Of a stretch of 64,000 nt of DNA, positions 36,284 to 45,236 are shown piece after piece. The stretch spans positions 1,026,129-1,090,128 of the forward strand of contig CANNEK010000002.1 of NCBI GenBank assembly GCA_947503625.1, read 5' to 3'. This stretch comes from an uncultured Kordiimonas sp. Its GTDB lineage: Bacteria; Pseudomonadota; Alphaproteobacteria; Sphingomonadales; Kordiimonadaceae. Under the pieces are notes generated by a model. The model saw only the letters and a list, made by a program, of their open reading frames with translations, had not been told where the DNA came from and ran no database searches. Made by a program: the position numbers and the translations under genes. The first letter of the stretch is position 1; each line of letters opens with the position of its first letter.

Positions 36284-37391
36284 ATGGCTGGACCGAAGGC
36301 ACACGAATGGATTGCGGACATGGCTCCCTATGTTCCGGGCAAGGCCAAAGTTGACGGTATTGCAAACCCGGTGAAACTGTCATCGAACGAATGTGTTTAC
36401 GGTGCAAGCCCCAAGGCTCTTGATGCCTTTGCCCGATCCGCTGGTCAGGTGCTGCGCTACCCCGAGGCAGACTCAGCCGCATTACGCACCGCCATTGCCG
36501 AAGTGTACGGGCTCGACGCAGATCGTATTGTTTGTGGTGCCGGTTCAGATGATATCCTGACGCTGCTGATTCATTCCTACGCCGGACCGGGTGACGAGGT
36601 CATCTACTCCCAGTATGGCTTTATGGTGTACCCGGTTCAGACCAAAGCAGTGGGTGCAACCGGTATTGCAGTACCGAACAAAAACTGGGCTGCTGATGTG
36701 GATGGTATTCTGGAAGCCGTGACGGCTGATACCAAGCTGGTGTTTATCGACAATCCCAACAACCCGACCGGTGCCTACCTGCCGTGGTCGGAGATCGAAC
36801 GTTTGCATGCCGGTCTACCGGAAAATGTCCTGTTGGTTCTGGACGCAGCCTACGCTGAATGTGTCACGGCCGAAGACTATAAAGCAGGCGAAGAAATGGT
36901 GGAGCGTGCCTCCAACGTGATCATGACGCGTACCTTCTCGAAAATGTATGCACTGGCCGGATTGCGCGTGGGCTGGGCCTACGCAGCGCCAGCCATCATT
37001 GATATTCTGAACCGCGTACGCATGCCTTTCAACGTGTGCCTGCCGGGCCAGCCTGCCGGGCCAGCCTGCCGCGATTGAAGCCGTGAAGGATACAGATCAT
37101 CTGGACGCATCCGTCGCTTTCAACAAGGAATGGCGTGACGCCTTGACTGCCGGTGCAAAAGCATTGGGTCTGGACGCTGTGGAGAGCCAGACAAATTTCG
37201 TGCTTGTTGGTTTCCCGGAGGAAGGGCCCCATGACGCGGCATCCGCCAACCAGTTCCTGATGAAAAACGGCTATATTGTTCGCGCGCTGCCGTCTTTGCC
37301 GCACCATTTGAGGATTTCGATTGGTACAGCAGAGCAAAACAGGGCCATCCTCAGTTTGCTCACCGAGTTCATGAATGGATCGCCTGAATGA
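36284..37391 (+). pseudogene. hisC: Histidinol-phosphate/aromatic aminotransferase, frameshifted by a 13-bp duplication
   Basis: A PLP-dependent class I/II aminotransferase. The first frame (36284-37078, 264 residues) contains LSSNECVYG, IDNPNNPTG, LDAAYAE and the PLP lysine motif TFSKMYALAGLRVGW, then stops. The second frame (to 37391) contains the C-terminal domain, TNFVLVGFP and LRISIGT. Between them a 13-bp unit is present twice (37039-37064); removing one copy restores a single frame reading NVCLPGQPAAIEAV, as expected for HisC. So the gene is inactivated, phase-variable, or misassembled here. It overlaps tyrA by ATGA. Confidence 0.88.
37039..37071 (+). repeat. 13-bp tandem repeat that breaks hisC
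   Basis: CCTGCCGGGCCAG occurs at 37039-37051 and 37052-37064, followed by a partial third unit CCTGCCG. A length of 13 shifts the frame, and an exact tandem unit can be lost or gained by replication slippage. Confidence 0.95.
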
Positions 37392-38314
37392 TAGAAGCGG
37401 CACCCATCGTCGCCAAACTTGCGATCGTCGGAGCAGGGCTGATTGGTTCGTCAATCGCACGCGCCGCCCGCTATACTGATGCCGCCCGGCACATTGCTCT
37501 GGCGGATGCCGACAGCGATGTGTTGGACGCTGCTGAAAAACTGTCCCTCGCCGACAGTTATACGCCGCTGGCCTCTGACGCTGTTCAGGATGCGGATTTG
37601 GTGATCATGGCGGTACCGGTTGGTGCGATGGCTGTGGTTGCAGGAGAAATGGCTGAGGCGATGAAGCCCGGCGCTGTGTTGTCGGACGTTGGATCTGTCA
37701 AGAACAGCGTTCTTGAGGCGGTCGCCCCTCATGTGCCAGAGGGGGTTCACTTTATCCCGGGGCATCCTGTTGCGGGTACGGAGCAATCCGGTCCTGCTGC
37801 CGGGTTTGCCAGCCTGTTTGAAGGGCGCTGGTGTATCCTGACACCCGCCACAGGCACAGACCCTGCCGCGCTTGATACCCTGTCGGCATTCTGGACCCGG
37901 CTTGGCAGCAAGGTTGATGTGATGGAAGCTGCGCACCACGATCTGGTCCTCGCGATCACCTCTCACGTGCCTCATCTTATTGCTTACAATATTGTCGGTA
38001 CAGCCAATGATCTGGAAACAGTTACCCGTTCCGAAGTGATTAAATATTCTGCGGGTGGCTTTCGCGATTTCACCCGTATCGCGGCTTCCGATCCCACTAT
38101 GTGGCGGGACGTTTTCCTCAATAACAAGGAAGCCGTTCTGGAGATGCTGGGTCGGTTCAATGAAGACCTGACGGCGTTGCAGCGTGCCATTCGCTGGGGT
38201 GACGGAGATGCGCTGTTCGAATTATTCAGCCGTACCCGCAATATCCGCAAGCGCATTATCGATGCAGGCCAGGACGACGAAGCCGTTGATTTTGGCCGCC
38301 CGCACAGTTCCTGA
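37388..38314 (+). CDS. tyrA: Prephenate/arogenate dehydrogenase
   Basis: A 308-residue NAD(P)-dependent dehydrogenase for tyrosine synthesis. It has the Rossmann start KLAIVGAGLIGSSIARAA, then VILAVPVGA-type (here VIMAVPVGAM), SDVGSVKNSV, HFIPGHPVAGTEQSGP and AITSHVPHLIAY. The choice between prephenate and arogenate cannot be made. Its coupling to hisC means tyrosine synthesis may depend on the same transaminase. Confidence 0.95.
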   Translation: MIEAAPIVAKLAIVGAGLIGSSIARAARYTDAARHIALADADSDVLDAAEKLSLADSYTPLASDAVQDADLVIMAVPVGAMAVVAGEMAEAMKPGAVLSDVGSVKNSVLEAVAPHVPEGVHFIPGHPVAGTEQSGPAAGFASLFEGRWCILTPATGTDPAALDTLSAFWTRLGSKVDVMEAAHHDLVLAITSHVPHLIAYNIVGTANDLETVTRSEVIKYSAGGFRDFTRIAASDPTMWRDVFLNNKEAVLEMLGRFNEDLTALQRAIRWGDGDALFELFSRTRNIRKRIIDAGQDDEAVDFGRPHSS

Positions 38315-38316
38315 CG

Positions 38317-39258
38317 TTAGCGGCGTGTTTCAACAACCTGCGGCAGGTTCAGGGCAACAGCATTGCCTACCATTGCGCTGCCGTTCTGCATCATCAGGGT
38401 TGTCTGTTCCGGCATTGTGCGATTCAGCAACACACCATAAGGCCGCAAGGTTGCGGAAACTTCAGCCCAATCAGATGCTGTCAGGCTGGCGCTGCCAAGC
38501 GGCTTGAACTCGCCGTCCAGCGTAATGTCGCCGTTTGCCTTTAATGTCAGGCCCGGTGTCCGCCAGTTCAGGTCGTCAATCTCAAGCAGGCCACCTTCAT
38601 CGCGCCATTCAGCAAGTTCAGCCGCAGACCAATCGGAAAGCGCCGGCCCGCTGACACCACCGCTGAATTCCAGCGTGCTTTGGCCAGCTTCAGCAAAGAA
38701 CCTGAACTCCAGCGTTCGTTTTTCATACAGCCCTTCGGAAGGCGAGGTATCGCTATTGTCTTTCCCGAGAAGAAGGCTCCAGTTGGTCAACCGGGGTAGC
38801 CCGCCCGGATTTTTCAACTGCATATCGCCCGCGCCGGCAGAATCGATTTTGATCACGGTCCTGTCGCCGCCATGCAGCCTGTAGCTTGCCTGAAGAAAGT
38901 CTTCTTCAATTGCAATCATTCCATCTGCAAGTTCAATTTCCGCGCCTTCGGCCTGGACTATCCAGTGGTCAGGTGTCCAGAGGTGCGAGATCAGGGTCAG
39001 TCTGTCTGCCTCAACATGGAGGCCTTCGGCCCGGGTCGAGGCGTTCAGGTCTTCCACTTCCAACACCAGCCGGTAGGGGAAACCCGAGAGGCTGATTTTG
39101 CCGTGCCGGACATCGATGCCCTGGTCAAGCCAACCTGATAGAGCTGCTGTAGCAGCTTTTTGTGTGCGGAAACCAACTGTGTACCATAGTGCGACATAGC
39201 CAAGTACCAGCAGTATCAGAGTTGTTAAAATGGCTCGGAACTTAAAAATACCAGACAT
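38317..39258 (-). CDS. DUF2125 protein
   Basis: A 313-residue protein with an N-terminal membrane helix (ILTTLILLVLGYVALWYTVG) and a beta-rich periplasmic body (GISLSGFPYRL-type repeat: GKISLSGFPYRLVLEVEDL). It matches DUF2125, an alphaproteobacterial family of unknown function resembling AsmA-like envelope proteins, and is often found next to tyrA as here. It converges on tyrA with two bases between stops. Confidence 0.85.
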   Translation of the reverse strand: MSGIFKFRAILTTLILLVLGYVALWYTVGFRTQKAATAALSGWLDQGIDVRHGKISLSGFPYRLVLEVEDLNASTRAEGLHVEADRLTLISHLWTPDHWIVQAEGAEIELADGMIAIEEDFLQASYRLHGGDRTVIKIDSAGAGDMQLKNPGGLPRLTNWSLLLGKDNSDTSPSEGLYEKRTLEFRFFAEAGQSTLEFSGGVSGPALSDWSAAELAEWRDEGGLLEIDDLNWRTPGLTLKANGDITLDGEFKPLGSASLTASDWAEVSATLRPYGVLLNRTMPEQTTLMMQNGSAMVGNAVALNLPQVVETRR

Positions 39259-39302
39259 AGCGACCCTTCAGTTACCAAATGCCATGCTTGTCAGACCTTG
39301 TA

Positions 39303-39869
39303 TCAAACTGACAAAAGCGTTCGGGCGTATGTAACGACAAATTTCGAATATTCAATTGCCATCCCCCGGAACGAGATCGTGGCTTTCACCGGGTGAGGGA
39401 GTATTTCACAGTCTGGCAGGGCCACTTCCAAAAGCCTGACACTGCGGCGGATATGGTAGTCAGAGGTAACCAGATAAAGCGATTTGAACTGGTTTTCTCT
39501 CGCCCAGTCCGCTGATTTTCGTGCGTTGTCGACCGTGTTGACGGACGCCTTGTCAAGATCGACACAACATTGAAACAAATGGTCAGGTGCTTTTGTCAGG
39601 TTCAACAGGTCTTGTTCTGCAACAGTCTCGTGCACACCTGAAACCAGAAGCCTGTCCCCTTTTTGCTGGGCGAGGAGTTCAATGCCCGCTTCAAGCCGTC
39701 CGCCACCGCCTGTCAACACGACAATACCATCCGCGCGCGGCAGCTCCTCAATTCGTTGCTCACCCGGCAACGACAAGGCAAAGACAACAAGACCAATGGC
39801 CCATGCGGTGGCCAAAAACAGTACCAGCTGTCTCAACCGTTTCACCAGCCATGGGAACTTTTGGCTCAA
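39303..39869 (-). CDS. YdcF/SanA-like DUF218 protein
   Basis: A 188-residue protein. One N-terminal membrane helix (QLVLFLATAWAIGLVVFALSL) precedes a DUF218 domain: ADGIVVLTGGGGRLEAGIEL, LLVSGVHE, ASVNTVDNARKS and LVTSDYHIRRS. Related proteins act in envelope integrity or peptidoglycan precursor supply; the role here is unknown. The TTG start has AGGAA four bases upstream, at the end of ftsX. Confidence 0.87.
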   Translation of the reverse strand: MSQKFPWLVKRLRQLVLFLATAWAIGLVVFALSLPGEQRIEELPRADGIVVLTGGGGRLEAGIELLAQQKGDRLLVSGVHETVAEQDLLNLTKAPDHLFQCCVDLDKASVNTVDNARKSADWARENQFKSLYLVTSDYHIRRSVRLLEVALPDCEILPHPVKATISFRGMAIEYSKFVVTYARTLLSV

Positions 39870-39877
39870 TTTGTTTC

Positions 39878-40756
39878 CTACATCATGTCGCGCAGTGCGT
39901 TGCGCACGGTTAGTCTGGCTGTCGTCATTGTCAAAAGTGCGGCAACTAACGGTAACAAAAGTAGCCAGTACCCCATGCTCACATCAGGTGTAACGGATGA
40001 TACAAGGCCTTCGCCGACGTCGGCTGCCATATTCGAGACAAGCCACAAGGTCAACACGGCGAATATGATACCAAACACGCCCCCTTTTATCCCGTGGATC
40101 AAATATCTCACATCAAACGCCCGGCAAATCATACTGTCCTCTGCTCCCATGAGATGCATGATTGCAATAGGTTCGGCATGGGTCGCAAGCCCTGCGCGGC
40201 ATCCAAAAATGACGATTGCTATCGTAGATAATACTACCATAGCCACAACAGCTGTTAGAACTATTTGTATTACCGAAGCCAAATCCAGAATCTGTGACAG
40301 CCATTCCTGATGATCATCAAGCCGCGCGCCCGGGGCTGTCGCTTCCAGCCGCTCTGCAAGCGCAGCCATGTTAATTGGTGTCGTACCGTCGAGCGCCACG
40401 TCGATCAGACTCGGGATTGGCAGGTTGGCGTCAATCGGCAGATCCCCAAGCCATGGAGATACAAGCGCCATAACCTCGGCGTTTGCCAGTACAGAGGCAC
40501 TTTCAACGCCGGGAGTTGCGTTCAGCATGCGGAGTACGGCGTTTGTCTGCTCTTCACGCTCGGCGGCATCGGATACAATGATCTGTACAGTTACATTGGA
40601 CGCCAGGTCACGACTCCAGCGCTCAATGCCGGTGCCGATAGCGACAGCGCTCGCCACTGAAAGTGCACACAGGAACAGCATCACCCCGATCACCCAGGGC
40701 AGAAGACCTTCCCGGTCTTTTGATCGCGGTAAAAACTGAAGTGTCCTGCCCCACAT
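39878..40756 (-). CDS. ftsX: Cell-division ABC transporter permease FtsX
   Basis: A 292-residue membrane protein with four helices (near 20-42, 160-185, 215-240 and 260-280) and a large periplasmic loop (VTVQIIVSDAAEREEQTN), the segment that activates peptidoglycan amidases. GAEDSMICRAFDVRYL is the typical coupling region. It overlaps ftsE by one base. Confidence 0.93.
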   Translation of the reverse strand: MWGRTLQFLPRSKDREGLLPWVIGVMLFLCALSVASAVAIGTGIERWSRDLASNVTVQIIVSDAAEREEQTNAVLRMLNATPGVESASVLANAEVMALVSPWLGDLPIDANLPIPSLIDVALDGTTPINMAALAERLEATAPGARLDDHQEWLSQILDLASVIQIVLTAVVAMVVLSTIAIVIFGCRAGLATHAEPIAIMHLMGAEDSMICRAFDVRYLIHGIKGGVFGIIFAVLTLWLVSNMAADVGEGLVSSVTPDVSMGYWLLLLPLVAALLTMTTARLTVRNALRDMM

Positions 40757-41466
40757 TATTGCGCCTCCCCGTCAAAGGCAGTGCCAGCTTCCCTATGGCT
40801 CAACTTTCCCTTGTTCAGTGACAAAACCGGCGCGCCGATAGCTTTCACAAGGGTTTCATCATGGGTTGCCACAACCGTTGTTGTGCCAATTTTGTTGAGT
40901 TCGACAAACAAATGCATCAAGCGGCGCGACATTTCGGGGTCGACGTTGCCTGTTGGTTCGTCTGCCACCAGAAGATCGGGTTTGTTGATAACAGCACGCG
41001 CGATAGCAACCCGTTGTTTTTCCCCGCCCGACAAGGTGGCCGGTTTTGCGTGCATGCGATCCTCGAGACCAACCCAGCTCAACAGCTCTTCCACATGGTC
41101 TGCTACCTGATTTCTGCTGGCACCTTTTATCCGAAGAGGCAGAGCAACATTTTCGAAGGCTGTCAGATGGTCAAAAAGCCTGAAGTCCTGAAAAACCACA
41201 CCAATGCGCCGCCGCAACCTGGGCAGTTCTTCACGCTCAAGGCTTGCGAGGTCCTTGCCAAAGAAATTGACCAGCCCGCGGGAAGGCCTGTGGGCAAGAT
41301 ACAACAGTTTCAACAGAGTGGTTTTACCTGCTCCGGACGGGCCAACCAGAAAATGGAAGGAGCCTTTGTCGAGCGCAAACGAGACATCCTGAAGGATCTC
41401 GGCCCCCATATCATATCGCATGCCTACATTTTCGAAGGTGATCATATAGTCCAGCCCGAGCTTCAT
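40756..41466 (-). CDS. ftsE: Cell-division ABC transporter ATPase FtsE
   Basis: A 236-residue ABC ATPase. Walker A is VGPSGAGKTTLLK, followed by the FtsE-type segment GVVFQDFRLFDHLTAFENVALPL in two parts, the signature LSGGEKQRVAIARAV, Walker B LLVADEPTGNVDP and the switch VVATHDE. The ATG at 41466 has GGGAA eight bases upstream; an internal ATG at 41445 is an alternative. It is divergent from the zinc-ribbon gene. Confidence 0.94.
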   Translation of the reverse strand: MKLGLDYMITFENVGMRYDMGAEILQDVSFALDKGSFHFLVGPSGAGKTTLLKLLYLAHRPSRGLVNFFGKDLASLEREELPRLRRRIGVVFQDFRLFDHLTAFENVALPLRIKGASRNQVADHVEELLSWVGLEDRMHAKPATLSGGEKQRVAIARAVINKPDLLVADEPTGNVDPEMSRRLMHLFVELNKIGTTTVVATHDETLVKAIGAPVLSLNKGKLSHREAGTAFDGEAQ

Positions 41467-41667
41467 TTTTTATTTCCCGGCACTTTTGCACAGGCTTTTG
41501 ATCAGGTCCAGATATAGCGGCGACAGCCTCAACCTTGATCATGGGCGGGCAGGCCGTGCTTGTATTATTTTTGATATCTCTTATAGAGTTAACATGAAGG
41601 CAATATTAACTATTTTGCAGTAGTTTTTGGCCAGTTTAACGCACGAGTGGGAATTAACAGGCACATT

Positions 41668-42732
41668 ATGATCCTAGTTTGTCCTTCATGTGAATCGAAG
41701 TTCAAGGTTCCCGACAATGCGATCCCTCCTGAAGGGCGCAAGGTTCGGTGTGCGCAATGTGGCAATGCGTGGCATGCCACGAAAGCGCATGAATTGAAAC
41801 CTGCCGCCAGAAAACCAGTCGCTTCGAAGCCTTCTGCCGCACCAGAGAGCTATACTCCACCTGCTGCTGAAGTTGATGCTGGAACCGCAGCACAGGCCGC
41901 CGCGATCCGGCGATCAGTTGTCGACACAGATGATGCGGCCCCTGCCGTCCGCCCTCCGGAGAACCTGTTTGACGAGGGGATCGGGAATACTGCGCCAGTA
42001 CCCACAGATGATGAGCCGGCGGTAGAAAGCGACAATGATTTCAATATCGAAATCCCGGATGATGATTTTGGTGATGATGCCGACTCATCGCTGGATGATG
42101 ACTTCGGTCTTGAGGTTGATGACGACGAGGATATTGACGAGGATGATATCCTGGCCCGTCGCCGCGGCGACTTGCGGCGCGTTGCAGCGCGGAAGTCTCT
42201 TGCCATCAAACGCAAGCTTCTTGCAGTGGGTTGGGGGGCGTTGCTGATATTTATCCTTGGGATTCTGGGCGCGCTGTTCTTTATGAAAGAAACAGTAACC
42301 CAGGCGTTCCCGGGCACGAACCAGCTTTATGACTTTTTTGCCAGCAGTCAGGCTGAAGCGCTCTACAAGCCCGAGACTGACAAGCCACTGAGCAAACCCA
42401 TTACAGAAACCGAAGTCTATGTGACGGCAGGCCTGATCCGCGACAGGATGCGCATTGAAACAGTCAGCGGTCAAAGCCAGGTGGTGATTGTAGGCGAGTT
42501 GAAAAACACCGGCCAGCGGGCAGCCAATGTTCCCAAGGTTGAAATCAGTATCAAGGATGGGCGTGGTCGTGTACTGGACCAATGGGTCTATGATCCGCCT
42601 GGCCTGGTTCTGCGGCGCTTGAGTACATTGGCTTTCGAAACCTCACGGCCGGTTCCTGCTGGCATGAATACCGTTGAAGTCAGGCCACTTGAGGGCACCC
42701 GAAGTAATAACGAGGCCCCATCTCAGTTATGA
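41668..42732 (+). CDS. MJ0042-type zinc-ribbon membrane protein
   Basis: A 354-residue protein. The N-terminal zinc ribbon shows two CxxC pairs (CPSC and CAQC) in MILVCPSCESKF and VRCAQCGNAW. A long acidic, Asp-rich linker (about 90-170) follows, then a membrane helix at about 190-210 (WGALLIFILGILGALFF), then a DUF3426-like beta domain (VVIVGELKNTGQRAANVP). Function is unknown; position beside ftsEX is common in the class. The ATG at 41668 has AGG seven bases upstream. Confidence 0.85.
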   Translation: MILVCPSCESKFKVPDNAIPPEGRKVRCAQCGNAWHATKAHELKPAARKPVASKPSAAPESYTPPAAEVDAGTAAQAAAIRRSVVDTDDAAPAVRPPENLFDEGIGNTAPVPTDDEPAVESDNDFNIEIPDDDFGDDADSSLDDDFGLEVDDDEDIDEDDILARRRGDLRRVAARKSLAIKRKLLAVGWGALLIFILGILGALFFMKETVTQAFPGTNQLYDFFASSQAEALYKPETDKPLSKPITETEVYVTAGLIRDRMRIETVSGQSQVVIVGELKNTGQRAANVPKVEISIKDGRGRVLDQWVYDPPGLVLRRLSTLAFETSRPVPAGMNTVEVRPLEGTRSNNEAPSQL

Positions 42733-42742
42733 AGATGTCGCT

Positions 42743-43306
42743 ATGAAAACCATGTCTCCTTTTTTCAACTGGAACAAAGCCAGCGACGCACACCATGGTG
42801 TCGAGCCTGTGTTCACAGCTGATGAAATTGTAGCCAAAGTCGACGATCTGGCTGCGCGTCTTGTTCGCTGGTTTGATGAAGAGCCGGTTGCACAGGTTCT
42901 TATGAACGGTGCTATGATGTTTGCCGCTGATCTTTCACGCGCAATGTCGGTGCGGGGCTGCGTCATGGAAATGGATTTCATTCAAACGGAAAAGAACAAG
43001 GCAGACGGGCGGGTAAAAATGACGGCAGCATCCAATCTGGATGTGAGGGGCCGGGATGTGTTGCTGATTGATGACATCTACGATGATGGTGGTTCACTCG
43101 CGTTTGCCTACCAGCACTTTACCGACCTTGGCGCCCAGTCGGTTACGAGCGTAGTATTGCTTGACAAAAGTGGTGGCCGTGACACTAAAGTAAAGCCAGA
43201 TTTCGTTGGTTTTGAGTGCCCAGATATATTTGTAATCGGTTACGGCATGGATGTGGCTTACCGGTACCGGGAACTGCCGTTTATCGGCAAGATGGGCCGG
43301 GCCTGA
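42743..43306 (+). CDS. hpt: Phosphoribosyltransferase, probable hypoxanthine PRTase
   Basis: A 187-residue type I PRTase for purine salvage. The PRPP-binding loop VLLIDDIYDDGGSLA is intact, preceded by VLMNGAMMFAADLSR and FIQTEKN. It is somewhat longer than usual at the N-terminus. The frame extends upstream over the zinc-ribbon gene, but the ATG at 42743 follows the prior stop. Base specificity is inferred. Confidence 0.87.
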   Translation: MKTMSPFFNWNKASDAHHGVEPVFTADEIVAKVDDLAARLVRWFDEEPVAQVLMNGAMMFAADLSRAMSVRGCVMEMDFIQTEKNKADGRVKMTAASNLDVRGRDVLLIDDIYDDGGSLAFAYQHFTDLGAQSVTSVVLLDKSGGRDTKVKPDFVGFECPDIFVIGYGMDVAYRYRELPFIGKMGRA

Positions 43307-43362
43307 GCGAGTTGGTTTCCTGACCGGGCCGAAGACAACAGGCGTTCGGGGGAACTACACCG

Positions 43363-43746
43363 GTGGCACGGGTTTTATTAGCTGAAGATGAAGACACGGT
43401 GCGCGAATTTGTTTCGCGTGTTCTCACCATGCATGGCTATGCCGTGCTGGAAGCCAAAGATGGTGCTGAAGCAGTCGAACTTATGAACCAGCATCATTTC
43501 GATCTGCTTCTGACCGATATTGTCATGCCGATCATGGACGGGATTACGCTTGCGCTCAAGGTTCGGGCAACCCGGCCCAATGTTCCGATTATCCTGATGA
43601 CGGGCTATGCCAATGAAAGCCAGCGCGCCCACAATCTTTCTGTGTTGATTGAAGAGCTTCTTTCCAAGCCGTTCAACAAAGATCAGCTGATGGCTGCGGT
43701 GAATAAGGCTTTAGGGTCTGAAGACAGCGAAGCTTCGCTGACTTAA
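43363..43746 (+). CDS. cpdR: Single-domain response regulator, CpdR-type
   Basis: A 127-residue receiver with no output domain. Acidic pocket EDED at 8-11, phosphoacceptor aspartate in LLLTDIVMPIMDG, threonine in LMTGYANESQRA and lysine in LSKPFNKDQL. In Caulobacter CpdR, when unphosphorylated, directs substrates to ClpXP in cell-cycle control. The GTG start follows a GGGGGA. Assignment as CpdR rests on similarity of the receiver and the neighbour hpt. Confidence 0.85.
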   Translation: MARVLLAEDEDTVREFVSRVLTMHGYAVLEAKDGAEAVELMNQHHFDLLLTDIVMPIMDGITLALKVRATRPNVPIILMTGYANESQRAHNLSVLIEELLSKPFNKDQLMAAVNKALGSEDSEASLT

Positions 43747-43754
43747 AGCGAGCG

Positions 43755-45032
43755 TCAGTCTTTCAACCAACCGGGCACACTGTCGAGGTTGATCATGTCT
43801 TCAAGCGAAGGACGTGCTCGCACCACAGCATATTCATCGCCGTTTACCAAAACCTCAGGCACCAGTTCCCGGCTGTTGTAAGTCGAGGCCATCACGGCGC
43901 CGTATGCACCGGCGGATTTAAAAGCGACCAGATCGCCCGGGTTCATCGGCACGGTTTTTCGGGCTTTTGCGAAGGTATCGCCTGTTTCACAAACCGGCCC
44001 CACGAAATCGGCTTCCACCGCCGCATTGCGGGCATTGTTACCGGGTTCTGCCACCGGAAGGATGTTGTGGAACGCATCATACATTGCAGGGCGCAGCAGG
44101 TCGTTCATCGCGGCGTCCACGATATAAAACAACCGGTCTTCACCCTGTTTTACATAGAGTAATTCAGACAGGAGAATGCCTGCATTGCCTGCGATCAGGC
44201 GACCGGGTTCAAGGATAATACTGCATGGCAGGTCACCCAGTACTGACTTGATCATGTCGCCGTAAGCCACCGGGCTCGGCGGCGTTTGCTCGTCGGGGTC
44301 GTAGGGAATACCCAGTCCGCCGCCCAGATCGATGTGCCGGATGTCATGACCGGCCGCGCGCAGGTCGCGCACCATGCCAACCACTTTCTCAAAGGCCAGC
44401 TTGAAGGGCGCGAGGTCCGTCAATTGCGAACCAATGTGTACGTCCACACCAACGGCGCAAACATTAGATAACGCGTTGATCTGACTGTAAATTTCAGGGG
44501 CTTTTGCCCAGGCGATGCCGAACTTGTTTTCAGATTTACCGGTAGCAATTTTATGGTGGGTTTTGGCGTCCACATCCGGGTTGACGCGCAGCGACACCGG
44601 CGCAATCGTACCCATGTCTCCGGCGACATGGTTGAGCGCCTCAAGCTCGGGTTCGCTCTCGACATTGAACTGTTTGATACCCGCTTTCAGCGCCGCTTTC
44701 ATTTCGGACGGTTTCTTGCCAACCCCTGAAAATACAATGCGTTCAGCGGGAATGCCGGCTCTTAAAGCGCGCTCCAGCTCGCCGACGGAGACAACATCGG
44801 CGCCTGCGCCCTCATTGGCAAGGGTGCTAAGGACTGCCTGATTGCTATTGGCTTTGACCGCAAAGCACACCAGCGCATCCAGCCCTGTAAAGGCCTCGGA
44901 AAACACGCGAAAATGCCGCTGCAGTGTCGCGGTCGAATAGACATAAACCGGGGTGCCGACGTCTTTTGCAATGGTCGCCAAAGGCACGCCCTCGGCACAC
45001 ATTTCGCCGTTTTTATAGGAAAAATGATCCAT
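43755..45032 (-). CDS. lysA: Diaminopimelate decarboxylase
   Basis: A 425-residue PLP enzyme, the last step of lysine synthesis. Motifs: CFAVKANSNQAVL with the PLP lysine, VFSGVGKKPSEM, HIGSQL, HIDLGGGLGIPY, ILEPGRLIAGNAG, GPVCETGDTFA and KSAGAYGAVMAS. It follows lptM on the same strand with nine bases between. Confidence 0.97.
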   Translation of the reverse strand: MDHFSYKNGEMCAEGVPLATIAKDVGTPVYVYSTATLQRHFRVFSEAFTGLDALVCFAVKANSNQAVLSTLANEGAGADVVSVGELERALRAGIPAERIVFSGVGKKPSEMKAALKAGIKQFNVESEPELEALNHVAGDMGTIAPVSLRVNPDVDAKTHHKIATGKSENKFGIAWAKAPEIYSQINALSNVCAVGVDVHIGSQLTDLAPFKLAFEKVVGMVRDLRAAGHDIRHIDLGGGLGIPYDPDEQTPPSPVAYGDMIKSVLGDLPCSIILEPGRLIAGNAGILLSELLYVKQGEDRLFYIVDAAMNDLLRPAMYDAFHNILPVAEPGNNARNAAVEADFVGPVCETGDTFAKARKTVPMNPGDLVAFKSAGAYGAVMASTYNSRELVPEVLVNGDEYAVVRARPSLEDMINLDSVPGWLKD

Positions 45033-45041
45033 TTCTTCAGC

Positions 45042-45236
45042 CTAACCCGTCAAAAAAGTGAAAGAAGTCGCGAAAAAAGGAGCAGAAACGCTGATTTCCG
45101 CGCTTGCTTGTGACGGTGGTTTTACATCGCCTTTTTTCCCGCATGCCGGCACCAGTGTCAAAAGTGCAAGGGCAAAACCAACCCGGACGGTTTTAGAAAT
45201 TTTTGCCTGCGAGGCAATTTTGAATGGCTCACTCAT
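45042..45236 (-). CDS. lptM: Small lipoprotein LptM (YifL)
   Basis: A 64-residue lipoprotein with signal and lipobox [13 protein letters not shown], the CGKKG motif being diagnostic. LptM helps the LPS translocon LptD to mature in enteric bacteria. The argH-lptM-lysA order is standard in proteobacteria. It overlaps argH by ATGA. Confidence 0.88.
   Translation of the reverse strand: MSEPFKIASQAKISKTVRVGFALALLTLVPACGKKGDVKPPSQASAEISVSAPFFATSFTFLTG

Noticed and set aside
37079..37391. A separate short gene starting at 37083
   Set aside because: It is the C-terminal part of HisC in another frame; deleting one 13-bp unit joins it to the upstream part.
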